NCBI RefSeq assembly: GCF_900114915.1
Contig: NZ_FOUS01000007.1
Span: 310,001-374,000 of the forward strand
DNA: 64,000 nucleotides
DNA from: Bradyrhizobium sp. Rc3b
Lineage (GTDB): Bacteria; Pseudomonadota; Alphaproteobacteria; Rhizobiales; Xanthobacteraceae
Direction of reading: 5' to 3'
Part shown: in pieces, positions 1-8,953 of the stretch
How positions within the stretch are numbered: the stretch's first letter is position 1
How the letters are laid out: every line of letters starts with the position of its first letter
Made by a program: the position numbers and the translations under genes
Notes under the pieces: model-generated
Told to the model about the DNA's origin: nothing
Database searches by the model: none
What the model saw: the letters and a program-made list of their open reading frames with translations, nothing else

Positions 1-247
1 TCACAGCGTCATAGGGCTTGCCGTTCGCCGCCGCCGCGTCGATGGCGATGGCGACCGCGGCCGGAATCTCCAGCGCGCCGGGAACCGTGATGACGTCGTG
101 GGTCAGGCCCGCCGCCTTCAGCTCGGCGATCGCGCCGTCCAGAAGCGCGTCCTGGAGATCGTCATAGAACCGCGCCTCGACAATCAGCGCGCGCGCGCCG
201 GAAATGTCAGTCTGGTCCTTCAGGGGTGCGCGCCGCGCGTCTGCCAT
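1..247 (-). CDS. ribH: 6,7-dimethyl-8-ribityllumazine synthase, 3' end missing
   Basis: Lumazine synthase makes 6,7-dimethyl-8-ribityllumazine from the ribityl-aminopyrimidinedione and dihydroxybutanone phosphate, the step before riboflavin synthase. The first 82 codons are present; the rest lies beyond the left edge. The N-terminus shows the family layout: a short leader, a beta strand reading ALIVEARFYDD, then VPGALEIP, the substrate-loop signature of RibH. The ATG at 247 is the only in-frame start that keeps the leader. It sits downstream of ribE in the same orientation, separated by about 165 bases containing a palindromic repeat. Identification is firm; nothing can be said about the C-terminal half. 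Confidence 0.93.
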   Translation of the reverse strand, partial: MADARRAPLKDQTDISGARALIVEARFYDDLQDALLDGAIAELKAAGLTHDVITVPGALEIPAAVAIAIDAAAANGKPYDAV

Positions 248-321
248 CGTCTCAATCCGTTTACTGGGGTCGGCGCGTTATGTAGTCGCCGCAGGCACGT
301 AAGCCAAGTTTTAAAGACACT

Positions 322-401
322 GTCATTCCGGGGCGATGCGAAGCATCGAACCCGGAATCTCGAGATTCCGGGCCTGGTCCTGCGGACCATCCCGGAATGA
401 C
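322..401. repeat. Palindromic intergenic repeat between ribE and ribH
   Basis: The outer arms GTCATTCCGGG and CCCGGAATGAC are perfect inverse complements. An inner pair, CCCGGAATCTCGAGATTCCGGG, forms a second dyad. The layout is that of an interspersed REP-type element of the kind common in Bradyrhizobium intergenic regions. It lies inside the presumed rib operon, so as RNA it could fold and affect ribH expression. That effect is inference. Confidence 0.7.
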
Positions 402-411
402 GGCTCTGCCG

Positions 412-1035
412 TCACTTCATTTCCGTCAACCGCGCCGCATAGCGGGCCATCAAGTCGACCTCGATATTGACCTCGTCCCCCGCCTTCCAGCCACCGATCG
501 TCGTGACCGAGAGCGTGTGCGGGATGATCAGCACCGAAAAAGTCACGTCCTTGACCGTATTGACCGTGAGCGAGACGCCGTCGAGCGTGATCGAGCCCTT
601 GGTCGCGATGAACCGCGCCAGCTCCCGCGTGGTCGAGAGCTCGAACCGCGCCATGTCGGGCAGATCCTCGCGGCTGACGAGGGTCGCGATACCGTCGGCG
701 TGGCCGGCGACGATATGCCCGCCGAGCTCGTCGCCGATCTTGAGCGCGCGCTCGAGGTTGAGCCTGGTGCCGACCTTCCAGTGCTTGGCCGTCGTGAGTG
801 CCAGCGTCTCCGCCGCAGCATCGACGTCATACCAGGTCCTTTGCTCAGAGTCCTTGCCGCCTGCGACGCCGGACGCAACCACGGTCAGGCACACGCCGTT
901 GCTGGCGATCGAGGCACCGTCGGCGATGGTGGTCTGATCGAAGCGGCAGGCGATGCGCAGCCGGTGCAGCTGGCCCTGTGCCACGGGCGTGAAGCTGACG
1001 ATCTCGCCGATATCGGTGACAATGCCGGTGAACAT
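412..1035 (-). CDS. ribE: Riboflavin synthase, alpha chain
   Basis: Riboflavin synthase dismutates two molecules of 6,7-dimethyl-8-ribityllumazine to riboflavin and the ribityl-aminopyrimidinedione. The 207-residue protein has the normal family length and the two tandem lumazine-binding halves: MFTGIV at the N-terminus with NGVCLTV in half one, and DGVSLTV in half two, where the sequence repeats with changes. The start ATG at 1035 overlaps the ribD stop by one base (TAATG), so translation is probably coupled. It belongs to the ribD-ribE-ribH operon on the minus strand. Confidence 0.96.
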   Translation of the reverse strand: MFTGIVTDIGEIVSFTPVAQGQLHRLRIACRFDQTTIADGASIASNGVCLTVVASGVAGGKDSEQRTWYDVDAAAETLALTTAKHWKVGTRLNLERALKIGDELGGHIVAGHADGIATLVSREDLPDMARFELSTTRELARFIATKGSITLDGVSLTVNTVKDVTFSVLIIPHTLSVTTIGGWKAGDEVNIEVDLMARYAARLTEMK

Positions 1036-2183
1036 TACGCGCGCTCGTAGATGGTGAGAGTATCCTTGTCGAATGTTTCGCTAGCATGAACCTTGTAGGC
1101 CTGCGACTGCGTGATTTTCGACAGGGGCAATGCATCGAGCGCATCGACGCCGCCACTGCCGACCGCTTCCGCGCCGCGGAACAGCCAGATCTCGTCGACG
1201 AGGTCGGCCGCGACGAACGAAGCCGCAACGCGGCTGCCGCCCTCGACCATCAGGCGGGTGATGCCCTTCCCGGCCAGCGCATGCAGTGCGGCCGGCAAAT
1301 CGAGCCCGGAGGCGCCTGCCGGCGGGATGCGGATCACTTGCGCGCCGGTCGCGCCGAGACGTGTTGCTGCCGCGGCTTCCGCAAGGTCGCAGCCCATCAC
1401 CCAGAGCGGCGTCTCGCGCGCGGAGCCCACAAGCTTGCTCGCCCCGGGAATACGCAGGCTCTGGTCGAGCACCACGCGCACCGGCGAGCGCGCCGCCATG
1501 CCCGGCAGGCGGCAGGTGAGAAGTGGATCGTCCGCCAGCACCGTGCCGATGCCGACCAGGATGGCATCACTCTGCGCGCGCAGGAGATGCACGCGATTGC
1601 GCGCCCCCTCCCCCGTGATCGCGACCGGCTTGCCGCCGGCGGCGCCGATCTTGCCGTCGGGCGACACCGCAAGCTTCAGGATCACGTGCGGACGCTTGTC
1701 CCGGATGCGGCGGAAATGCCCGGCGTGATCGAACGCGGCTTCCGCCGCGCATAGGCCCACGTCCACATTGATCCCGGCCGCGCGCAGCCGCGCGTGCCCC
1801 TGCCCCGCGACCTCAGGATTGGGATCCTCGATCGCCGCCACCACCCGCTTGATGCCGGCCGCGATCACCGCGTCGGCGCAAGGCGGCGACTTGCCGAAAT
1901 GCGAGCAAGGCTCGAGCGTGACGTAGAGCGTGGCGCCGCGTGCGGCTTCACCTGCGCGCCGCAGGGCTTCGGGCTCGCCATGCGGCCGTCCGCCTGGCTG
2001 GGTCCAGCCGCGGCCGACGATGACACCGTCCTTGACGACGACGGCGCCCACGGCCGGGTTAGGCCAGGTGCGTCCCTGCCCGCGGCGTCCAAGCGCCAGC
2101 GCCAGCTGCATGAAACGAAGATCGGCGTCCTTGGCCTCGCGCGCCTTCTGCGCGAACTGATCCTCCAGGATGCGGAAGATCAT
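1035..2183 (-). CDS. ribD: Bifunctional diaminohydroxyphosphoribosylaminopyrimidine deaminase / reductase
   Basis: RibD carries out the second and third steps of riboflavin synthesis from GTP: deamination, then NADPH-dependent reduction of the ribosyl side chain. In the 382-residue protein the N-terminal deaminase domain shows the zinc site, HGEPEA followed by PCSHFGKSPPC. The C-terminal reductase domain starts near residue 165 and ends with the VEGGS motif. The ATG at 2183 overlaps the nrdR stop as ATGA. About 24 residues precede the usual domain start (MQLALALG), so a later start is possible, but the coupling favours the long form. An nrdR-ribD-ribE-ribH order is usual in Rhizobiales. Confidence 0.95.
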   Translation of the reverse strand: MIFRILEDQFAQKAREAKDADLRFMQLALALGRRGQGRTWPNPAVGAVVVKDGVIVGRGWTQPGGRPHGEPEALRRAGEAARGATLYVTLEPCSHFGKSPPCADAVIAAGIKRVVAAIEDPNPEVAGQGHARLRAAGINVDVGLCAAEAAFDHAGHFRRIRDKRPHVILKLAVSPDGKIGAAGGKPVAITGEGARNRVHLLRAQSDAILVGIGTVLADDPLLTCRLPGMAARSPVRVVLDQSLRIPGASKLVGSARETPLWVMGCDLAEAAAATRLGATGAQVIRIPPAGASGLDLPAALHALAGKGITRLMVEGGSRVAASFVAADLVDEIWLFRGAEAVGSGGVDALDALPLSKITQSQAYKVHASETFDKDTLTIYERA

Positions 2184-2662
2184 TTGCGGATCGCGGCGAG
2201 CCGCGCTTCCTCCTCACCGGAGAGCTCGCCGAGCACGTCGGCGAAATCCTTGGCCTCGCGGAAATTGCGGTAGACCGAGGCGAAGCGCACATAGGCAACG
2301 TCGTCGAGGGTGCGCAGATGCTCCATCACGGTCTCGCCGATCACCTCGGAAGAGATCTCGGCCTCGCCTCCGGTCTCGAGCTCGCGCACGATAGTGGAGA
2401 CCATCTTCTCCACCCGCTCCGGCTCGACCTGCCGCTTGCGCAAAGAGATCTGCACCGAGCGCATCAGCTTGTCGCGGTCGAACGGCACGCGGCGGCCGTT
2501 GCGCTTGATCACCGTGAGCTCGCGCAATTGCACGCGCTCGAAGGTGGTGAAGCGGAAATTGCAGGCGACGCACACGCGCCGCCTGCGGATCACGGAAGAG
2601 TCCTCGGTCGGACGCGAGTCCTTTACCTGCGTATCGAGACTGTTGCAGTTCGGACAGCGCAT
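2180..2662 (-). CDS. nrdR: Transcriptional repressor NrdR
   Basis: NrdR represses ribonucleotide reductase genes, sensing ATP and dATP through its ATP-cone domain. The 160-residue protein has the standard layout. An N-terminal zinc ribbon has Cys3, Cys6, Cys31 and Cys34 (CPNC and CVAC), followed by the ATP-cone from about residue 49 (VIKRNGRRVPFDRDKL). It lies 15 bases downstream of glyA and overlaps ribD by four bases. Co-transcription with glyA and the riboflavin genes is likely, linking one-carbon and nucleotide supply. Confidence 0.97.
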   Translation of the reverse strand: MRCPNCNSLDTQVKDSRPTEDSSVIRRRRVCVACNFRFTTFERVQLRELTVIKRNGRRVPFDRDKLMRSVQISLRKRQVEPERVEKMVSTIVRELETGGEAEISSEVIGETVMEHLRTLDDVAYVRFASVYRNFREAKDFADVLGELSGEEEARLAAIRK

Positions 2663-2677
2663 CCGCGTGACCCAGCT

Positions 2678-3976
<1,299 letters not shown>

Positions 3977-4236
3977 CTTGCGAATATCTCCACCGCCGCA
4001 GCCTTTTGGCGGGCTACGGGCGGTCTGGTGTGGCGATCGGAAGCGGCGAGCGCGATCTACCACATCGCCCGCAACAGGCCAAGCATTTGCGGGTCGGGCC
4101 TGATATTTATGCAAGATATGGTGGAGGGTGGCGGTTTTCGGCACTTGGGCCGGCTCTGGAGAGCCGCCCGTCCACCCCTCCCGAATGGGGCCGCTTTGGG
4201 CCCTAACTCCTCATCCGTGGAGCCGCCGGCTGCCTG

Positions 4237-4458
4237 TCACAGCCCGGTATACCCCGCCTTCACCGGGTCCACGCTGCCGTCGAGCTGGCGCAGATAGGTC
4301 AGGCCGCAGACCGTCAACCGGTGGGTGTCCTTCTCGCCCGCTTCCATCAGGATGTTGAGATAGTTCGTGACCTTCTCCCTCGCCTCCTCGCTGGCCGCGG
4401 CGGTGCGGTTGGCGAGAAGGTCATAGGTCTGCATGATGCGGTCGATGGCGGCTTCCAT
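4237..4458 (-). CDS. Small hypothetical protein, 73 residues
   Basis: I do not recognise this gene. The product begins MEAAIDRIMQTYDLLANRT and is mostly helical and soluble, with no signal peptide and a single Cys. The ATG at 4458 has GAGGGTG a few bases upstream; an in-frame TTG at 4521 would add 21 residues but lacks a good ribosome site. It follows another small gene on the same strand (4514-4750), and the two are probably one transcript. Coding is supported by the ribosome site and by typical high-GC third-position use. The function is unknown. Confidence 0.7.
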   Translation of the reverse strand: MEAAIDRIMQTYDLLANRTAAASEEAREKVTNYLNILMEAGEKDTHRLTVCGLTYLRQLDGSVDPVKAGYTGL

Positions 4459-4513
4459 GGCACCCTCTGGTTCGTGCGATATTCTGGCTTCGTCGGTATT
4501 TTGGGACTGTTGA

Positions 4514-4750
4514 TCAGGCAACGGCGCGGGCCTCGGCCTGCGCCTGGAACCGGGCGATCGCCGTGTTGGCGAGCCGGATCTTGTTGAACTCCCCGTTCTG
4601 GAGCAGCTTGATGATGATCCCGAGCAGGCGTTCGTCGGTGACGAGCGTATCGGGGATCGCGCCGGAACGGCGAAGGTAGTTCGCGGCGATGGCGTAGGCC
4701 TCGCTCACGAGTTCCACGTTCATCGCCTGCAGCCCGCGCTCGACCAGCAT
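4514..4750 (-). CDS. Small hypothetical protein, 78 residues
   Basis: I do not recognise this gene. The product starts MLVERGLQAMNVELVSEAYA, is predicted soluble and helical, and ends in an Ala-rich tail. The ATG at 4750 is preceded by GGAGAAAGG, a strong ribosome site, so the longer upstream frame was not used. The downstream small gene at 4237-4458 follows on the same strand after a short gap. Both lie between ldtR and glyA. The function is unknown. Confidence 0.72.
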   Translation of the reverse strand: MLVERGLQAMNVELVSEAYAIAANYLRRSGAIPDTLVTDERLLGIIIKLLQNGEFNKIRLANTAIARFQAQAEARAVA

Positions 4751-4947
4751 CGACCTTTCTCCGATCCGAAGGAGATAAGCGCCAGGCCCGGAACTGGTTC
4801 CTCGGGTCGCAAAATTTTCTTCGCAGGTGCAAAATGCAAAACGCACCGGTCCGGGGCAACTCCGGGCCGGCGCGCTGGGGAAGTTAGGCACGTTCGGGCG
4901 GCTTGCCGGTCTTGTTGCGGGCCGGCTTGGCCTTATCCCTTGGAAAC

Positions 4948-5466
4948 TCAGAGCCGATACAGGATCTGGTCGGTCCAGAACCGCTCGAGGCGGTGCAGTG
5001 ACTTGTTGAGGGTCGAGAATTCCTCGCCCGAGATGCCGCCGACCTGCTCCACCGTCTTGACGTGCTTCTGGTAGAGCGCATCGACGATGCGGCGGACTTC
5101 CTGGCCCTGCGGGGTCAGGCGAATGCGCACCGAGCGGCGATCAACGCGCGAGCGCTGATGGTCGAGGAAGCCGAGCTCGACGAGCTTCTTCAGATTGTAG
5201 GAGACGTTGGAGCCGAGATAGTAACCGCGCGTGCGCAGCTCGCCCGCGGTCAGCTCCTTGTCGCCGATGTTGTAGAGCAGGAGAGCCTGCACCGAGTTGA
5301 TGTCCGCGCGGCCGCGGCGATCGAATTCGTCCTTGATCACGTCGAGGAGCCGGCGATGCAGCCGCTCCACCAGAGTCAAAGCTTCCAGATAGAGCGACTG
5401 CACCGAACCCTGCTGGCCGGAGACGCGCTCTGCGGTATCTGCCGCAGTTGCGACGGCTTTCATCAT
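4948..5466 (-). CDS. ldtR: MarR-family winged-helix regulator, LdtR type
   Basis: This 172-residue protein belongs to the MarR family and closely resembles LdtR, described in Liberibacter and other Rhizobiales as a regulator of an L,D-transpeptidase gene and of osmotic tolerance. The winged-helix core runs from about residue 55 to 125, with ELRTRGYYLGSNVSYNLKKL as the recognition helix and SRVDRRSVRIRLT as the wing. Two ATGs lie in tandem; the first, at 5466, has GGGGAAGTG just upstream. An inverted repeat lies 15 bases before the start and could be an autoregulatory operator. Confidence 0.85.
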   Translation of the reverse strand: MMKAVATAADTAERVSGQQGSVQSLYLEALTLVERLHRRLLDVIKDEFDRRGRADINSVQALLLYNIGDKELTAGELRTRGYYLGSNVSYNLKKLVELGFLDHQRSRVDRRSVRIRLTPQGQEVRRIVDALYQKHVKTVEQVGGISGEEFSTLNKSLHRLERFWTDQILYRL

Positions 5467-5480
5467 GACACTTCCCCTGT

Positions 5481-5497
5481 TGTCGTTTTTATCGACA
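5481..5497. promoter_or_regulatory. Candidate operator upstream of ldtR
   Basis: TGTCG and CGACA form an inverted repeat with seven A/T-rich bases between them, immediately upstream of the ldtR ribosome site. MarR regulators usually bind such dyads over their own promoters. The assignment rests on position and symmetry only. Confidence 0.3.
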
Positions 5498-5828
5498 CTT
5501 ATTCGACGAAACTTGTGTCCCGTCTGATAGGCGCAACTTAAGGGGCTCGTTTGAAGATCGGCTTAAATAAGAGAATAAAGAGATCATGAATTTAAGACAG
5601 TGAATTGCGGATTAAGCCTGTGCCACAAGCACTTTTCGAAAGCCTCTGTTGACCTTCGCAAGGTCCTGTTCACCCTCCGTCCGCCGCAACTGTCGCATTC
5701 CAGAACAGCCCCGCTCCGTTTCGAAACGGGCGCGTAACGGCTGTGGCGGAACCGGCTGGTCAACGAAAACTTACCGCAAATTTTAGGCAACCAACGGTCA
5801 ACCAATCCGGCACAACTCCGCGCCTCCG

Positions 5829-5974
5829 CTCTCGTGTCCCGGACAAGCGCAGCGAAGCGGAGCGCAGAGCCGGGACCCAGAGGGCCACAAACGAGATCGC
5901 GGAGAGATGGGCCCCGGCTCTGCAACGCATCACGCCACAAGCGCGGCGCGCTGCATTGCGTCGGGGCACGAGAG
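5829..5974. repeat. Interspersed repeat with inverted ends
   Basis: The ends CTCTCGTGTCCCGGAC and GTCGGGGCACGAGAG are near-perfect inverse complements about 145 bases apart. The interior (CAAGCGCAGCGAAGCGGAGC and onward) matches a sequence I recognise as widely dispersed between Bradyrhizobium genes. Only one full copy is in this window, so the multicopy nature is from memory. Confidence 0.55.
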
Positions 5975-5985
5975 CGCGCGTTGTG

Positions 5986-6498
5986 CTACGGCGGCCGTTC
6001 GCGCGCGGCCATCCAGGCGAGCGCGAGATAGGCGGCGAGCATGAAGGCTTCGACGCCGACGACGATCAGGCTGCCGCCGTAGATGCCCGGGAACATCAGC
6101 TCGATCACCGCCATCGACACCACGGTGGTGAGCCACACCACGGCGCCCCACGGCGTTGCCAGCCACAGGCCGACCGCGGCGACGAGCTCGATCACCGCGA
6201 AATAGACGGTCGCGGCCTGCCAGGCCATCGACTGGTTCTCGAACGCCTCGTCCTCGCCGCCGACGAAGCCCGTCACCTGCGCCCAGTGATAGAGACCCTT
6301 CAGGATCGAGAGCAGCGCCATCACCCGCAGGAACAGCACGAGGCGGCGCGTCCAGACATTGTCGTCGGACTCCGAGCGCTCCGACGAGATCGCAGCCACC
6401 GACATCGCGCTGTCTCTGGCGCTGTCTCTGGCGCTGTCTCTGACGGCGTCCCTGGGGCTGCCGTCACGGGCCGCATCGCGGGTGGAAATCTCGGACAT
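5986..6498 (-). CDS. DUF6163-like membrane protein
   Basis: The 170-residue product has a charged N-terminal tail of about 45 residues followed by four hydrophobic segments, at roughly residues 52-72, 95-115, 118-137 and 142-165, so it is an inner-membrane protein. It resembles the uncharacterised family I know as DUF6163 from Bradyrhizobium. The tail contains a repeated RDSA unit encoded by a 12-base tandem repeat (6407-6442), so its length could vary between strains. The gene is divergent from hemB. The function is unknown. Confidence 0.75.
   Translation of the reverse strand: MSEISTRDAARDGSPRDAVRDSARDSARDSAMSVAAISSERSESDDNVWTRRLVLFLRVMALLSILKGLYHWAQVTGFVGGEDEAFENQSMAWQAATVYFAVIELVAAVGLWLATPWGAVVWLTTVVSMAVIELMFPGIYGGSLIVVGVEAFMLAAYLALAWMAARERPP
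6407..6442. repeat. Three tandem copies of a 12-base unit
   Basis: Three exact copies of GCGCTGTCTCTG lie inside the coding region of the membrane protein at 5986-6498. Each encodes ARDS/RDSA on the minus strand. Because the unit is 12 bases, changes in copy number would keep the reading frame. Confidence 0.85.
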
Positions 6499-6649
6499 GG
6501 CCCCCTTCTGGCTGCTTCGGCCCGCAAAATCAATCGGCGCCCAAGCTCGACGGCCAAGGTCAGCTCAATTCTGCCTTGCGGCAGGTCAAGCCGCGGTGGC
6601 GGGAACCATGCGAGCTGGTATAAGAATAATTCCAGCCGGAGGAAGAGTG

Positions 6650-7711
6650 ATGGCGATCAAATACGGACGTCCGATCGAATTGCGCGAGGTTTCGCGCCGC
6701 GAGGGAGCGGCGGTGCCCCATGCCCTCGATCTGACCGTCCGCCCGCGCCGCAACCGCAAGGCCGAATGGGCCCGGCGGATGGTGCGCGAGAACGTCCTCA
6801 CCACCGACGATCTGATCTGGCCGCTGTTCCTGATCGACGGCCACAACAAGCGCGAGCAGGTTGCCTCGATGCCGGGCGTCGAGCGCCTCAGCGTCGACCA
6901 GGCCGTGCGTGAGGCCGAGCGCGCCATGAAGCTCACCATCCCCTGCCTCGCGCTGTTTCCCTACACCGAGCCGTCTTTGCGCGACGAGGAAGGCTCCGAA
7001 GCGACCAACCCGAACAATCTGGTCTGCCAGGCGGTGCGCGCGATCAAGAAGGAGTTTCCGGAGATCGGCATTCTCTGCGACGTCGCGCTCGACCCCTTCA
7101 CCAGCCACGGCCATGACGGCCTGATCTCGGACGGCAGGATCCTCAACGACGAGACGGTCGCCGTGCTGGTGCGTCAGGCGCTGGTGCAGGCCGAAGCCGG
7201 CTGCGACATCATCGCGCCCTCCGACATGATGGACGGCCGCGTCGCCGCGATCCGTGAGGGGCTGGACCGCACCGGCCTGCTCGACGTGCAGATCATGGCC
7301 TACGCCGCGAAATACGCCTCGGCCTTCTACGGCCCGTTCCGCGACGCCATCGGTTCGGCCAAGACGCTGACCGGCGACAAGCGCACCTATCAGATGGACA
7401 GCGCCAACACCGACGAAGCGCTGCGCGAGGTCGAGCTCGACATCGCTGAAGGCGCCGACATGGTGATGGTGAAGCCCGGAATGCCCTATCTCGATGTCGT
7501 CCGCCGCGTGAAGGACACGTTTGCGATGCCGACCTTCGCCTACCAGGTCTCGGGCGAATACGCGATGATCGCAGCCGCCGCCAACAACGGCTGGCTCGAC
7601 GGCGAGCGCGCCATGATGGAAAGCCTGCTCGCCTTCAAGCGCGCCGGCGCCGACGGCGTGCTGAGCTACTTTGCCCCGAAGGCGGCGGAGAAGCTGCGCG
7701 CGCAGGGATAA
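6650..7711 (+). CDS. hemB: Delta-aminolevulinic acid dehydratase (porphobilinogen synthase)
   Basis: HemB condenses two 5-aminolevulinate molecules to porphobilinogen in heme synthesis. The 353-residue protein has both active-site lysines: Lys275 in MVKPGMPY, which forms the Schiff base, and Lys221 in MAYAAKYAS. The metal loop (residues 144-157) reads DVALDPFTSHGHDG: the three zinc-binding cysteines of other HemB proteins are Ala146, Asp148 and Asp156. This is the magnesium-type site described for Bradyrhizobium japonicum ALAD. The ATG at 6650 has GGAGGAAG upstream; earlier in-frame codons overlap the divergent gene. Confidence 0.97.
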   Translation: MAIKYGRPIELREVSRREGAAVPHALDLTVRPRRNRKAEWARRMVRENVLTTDDLIWPLFLIDGHNKREQVASMPGVERLSVDQAVREAERAMKLTIPCLALFPYTEPSLRDEEGSEATNPNNLVCQAVRAIKKEFPEIGILCDVALDPFTSHGHDGLISDGRILNDETVAVLVRQALVQAEAGCDIIAPSDMMDGRVAAIREGLDRTGLLDVQIMAYAAKYASAFYGPFRDAIGSAKTLTGDKRTYQMDSANTDEALREVELDIAEGADMVMVKPGMPYLDVVRRVKDTFAMPTFAYQVSGEYAMIAAAANNGWLDGERAMMESLLAFKRAGADGVLSYFAPKAAEKLRAQG

Positions 7712-7713
7712 GG

Positions 7714-7807
7714 TGCCGTAGGGTGGGCAAAGCGAAGCGTGCCCACCAATCCATCCATCGCGCAAGATAGCGGGCAATGGTGGGACGGCGCTACGCGCCT
7801 TTGCCCA
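7714..7807. repeat. Palindromic repeat, copy 1, right end missing
   Basis: It starts TGCCGTAGGGTGGGCAAAGC, identical to the left arm of the intact copy at 39001-39101, and shares GGTGGG and GCGCCTTTGCCCA further in. The last ten bases of the right arm (CCCTACGGCA) are replaced by IS110-side sequence from 7808. It lies directly after hemB, where the hairpin could also act in termination. Confidence 0.8.
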
Positions 7808-7842
7808 GCGATCGTTTATCTTTGACCTGTTCCATGAGGAAT

Positions 7843-8005
7843 GGCCTGCCGCGGTTTGCACCCCGCGACAGGCCGCTGGCGATCGGATCGAGCCCACCCA
7901 GAGCAGTTTATGGCTGCCCCGTAGCGTGATCGCGTCAGCACCTTCATCGGACCCGGATGGTTGCCGGAACAACTTGGTTCGCTTCACAAGGCAGGGTCGA
8001 GGAAG
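7843..8005 (+). ncRNA. Candidate bridge RNA of the IS110 element
   Basis: IS110-group elements encode a structured guide (bridge) RNA in the noncoding left end. Here that region opens with a strong hairpin at 7843-7874: a 12-base-pair stem (GGCCTGCCGCGG with CCGCGACAGGCC, one mismatch) and an eight-base loop. Further downstream, GCGATC and GATCGC can pair around a large internal loop, followed by a shorter stem-loop. The distance from the first hairpin to the transposase ATG, about 163 bases, is close to the roughly 177 nt of the IS621 bridge RNA. The 3' end is arbitrary. Structure and location support this; the guide loops were not resolved. Confidence 0.4.
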
Positions 8006-8953
8006 ATGATACAGACTAGCATAACGACGGCTGGGATCGATACGTCCAAGGCTAAGCTCGATATCGCGGTTCACGGTCTAACCGAACGCTGGCAGGTCGC
8101 CAATGCCTTGCCGGGCTGGCGCGCTCTGGCAGCAAATCTGGTCAAAGCCGGCATCACGCGGGTCGGGATCGAGGCGACTGGCGGCTATGAACGTGGCGTG
8201 GTGGAGCATTTGCGGTCGGCCGGCTTCGCCGTGCTGTTACTGCAGCCGCTTCAGGTCAAGGCGTTCGGCCAGGTCCATTTGCGCCGGGCCAAGAACGATG
8301 CGCTCGACGCGGTCTTGATCGCGGCCTGCGCCGCAGCGCTCGATCCCCCAGAGGTCGCGCCGGATCCGCGATTGACCGAATTGGCCGACTATCTGACCTT
8401 CCTCGAGCAGATCGAGGAGGACATCAGGCGCTTCAAGACTCGGCTTGAGCACATCGACGAGCCTGCCTTGCGCCGCATCGTCAACAGCGACATCGCCAGG
8501 CTGAAGGCACGCAAGTCGACCCAGATCCGTGACATCGCCAAGCGCCTTCGCGCCTATGACGATCTGGCCAAGCGGCTCAAACTGGTGCTGAGCATTCCCG
8601 GCATTGGCGAGCGCACGGCGCTGGCGATCGTCATCCGCATGCCGGAGCTCGGCCGCGTCAGTCGAGAGGAAGCCGCAGCATTGGCCGGGCTGGCTCCCTT
8701 CGATTCGGATAGCGGCCAGCACCGCGGACAGCGCAAAATCGCCGGAGGCCGCAGCCGCCTGCGGCGCTCCTTGTTTGCGGCGGCCCTTCCGGCAGCATTC
8801 CGTTGGAACAGGGCCCTGATGGCGCTGTACGCCCGTCTCATGGCCAGGGGCAAGGTCCACAACGCAGCACTCATCGCCTGCGCCAGGAAGCTCCTCATTT
8901 ACGCCAATACTGTCGTACAGCGCGGCACGCCATGGATCGAAAAAGAAGCCTAG
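8006..8953 (+). CDS. IS110-family transposase (recombinase)
   Basis: The 315-residue protein has the IS110 architecture. The N-terminal RuvC-like DEDD domain shows Asp12 in GIDTSK, Glu56 in GIEATGGYE, and Asp98 and Asp101 in KNDALDA. A coiled linker follows, then the C-terminal transposase domain with SIPGIGERTA (helix-hairpin-helix-like), the LAPFDSDSGQHRG block containing the presumed catalytic Ser, and GGRSRLRRSLF. The ATG at 8006 follows GTCGAGGAAG; an in-frame TTG at 7961 is less likely. No frameshift or stop is seen, so the element may be active. Confidence 0.95.
   Translation: MIQTSITTAGIDTSKAKLDIAVHGLTERWQVANALPGWRALAANLVKAGITRVGIEATGGYERGVVEHLRSAGFAVLLLQPLQVKAFGQVHLRRAKNDALDAVLIAACAAALDPPEVAPDPRLTELADYLTFLEQIEEDIRRFKTRLEHIDEPALRRIVNSDIARLKARKSTQIRDIAKRLRAYDDLAKRLKLVLSIPGIGERTALAIVIRMPELGRVSREEAAALAGLAPFDSDSGQHRGQRKIAGGRSRLRRSLFAAALPAAFRWNRALMALYARLMARGKVHNAALIACARKLLIYANTVVQRGTPWIEKEA

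Larger units (their letters stand above)
5467..5985. other. Intergenic region between ldtR and the DUF6163-like gene
   Basis: About 520 bases without a supportable gene. The ldtR promoter must lie in the first 100 bases, which are A/T-rich. The right half is the interspersed repeat listed at 5829-5974. Open frames crossing this region run through the repeat and lack ribosome sites. Confidence 0.6.

Noticed and set aside
247..411. FMN riboswitch inside the rib operon
   Set aside because: The gap is filled by a palindromic repeat; the conserved FMN-box elements (RFN) are not visible. If one exists it should be upstream of the operon, not here.
6560..8074. Minus-strand open frame of about 500 codons
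   Set aside because: It is antisense to hemB and crosses the repeat and the IS left end; no family resemblance.
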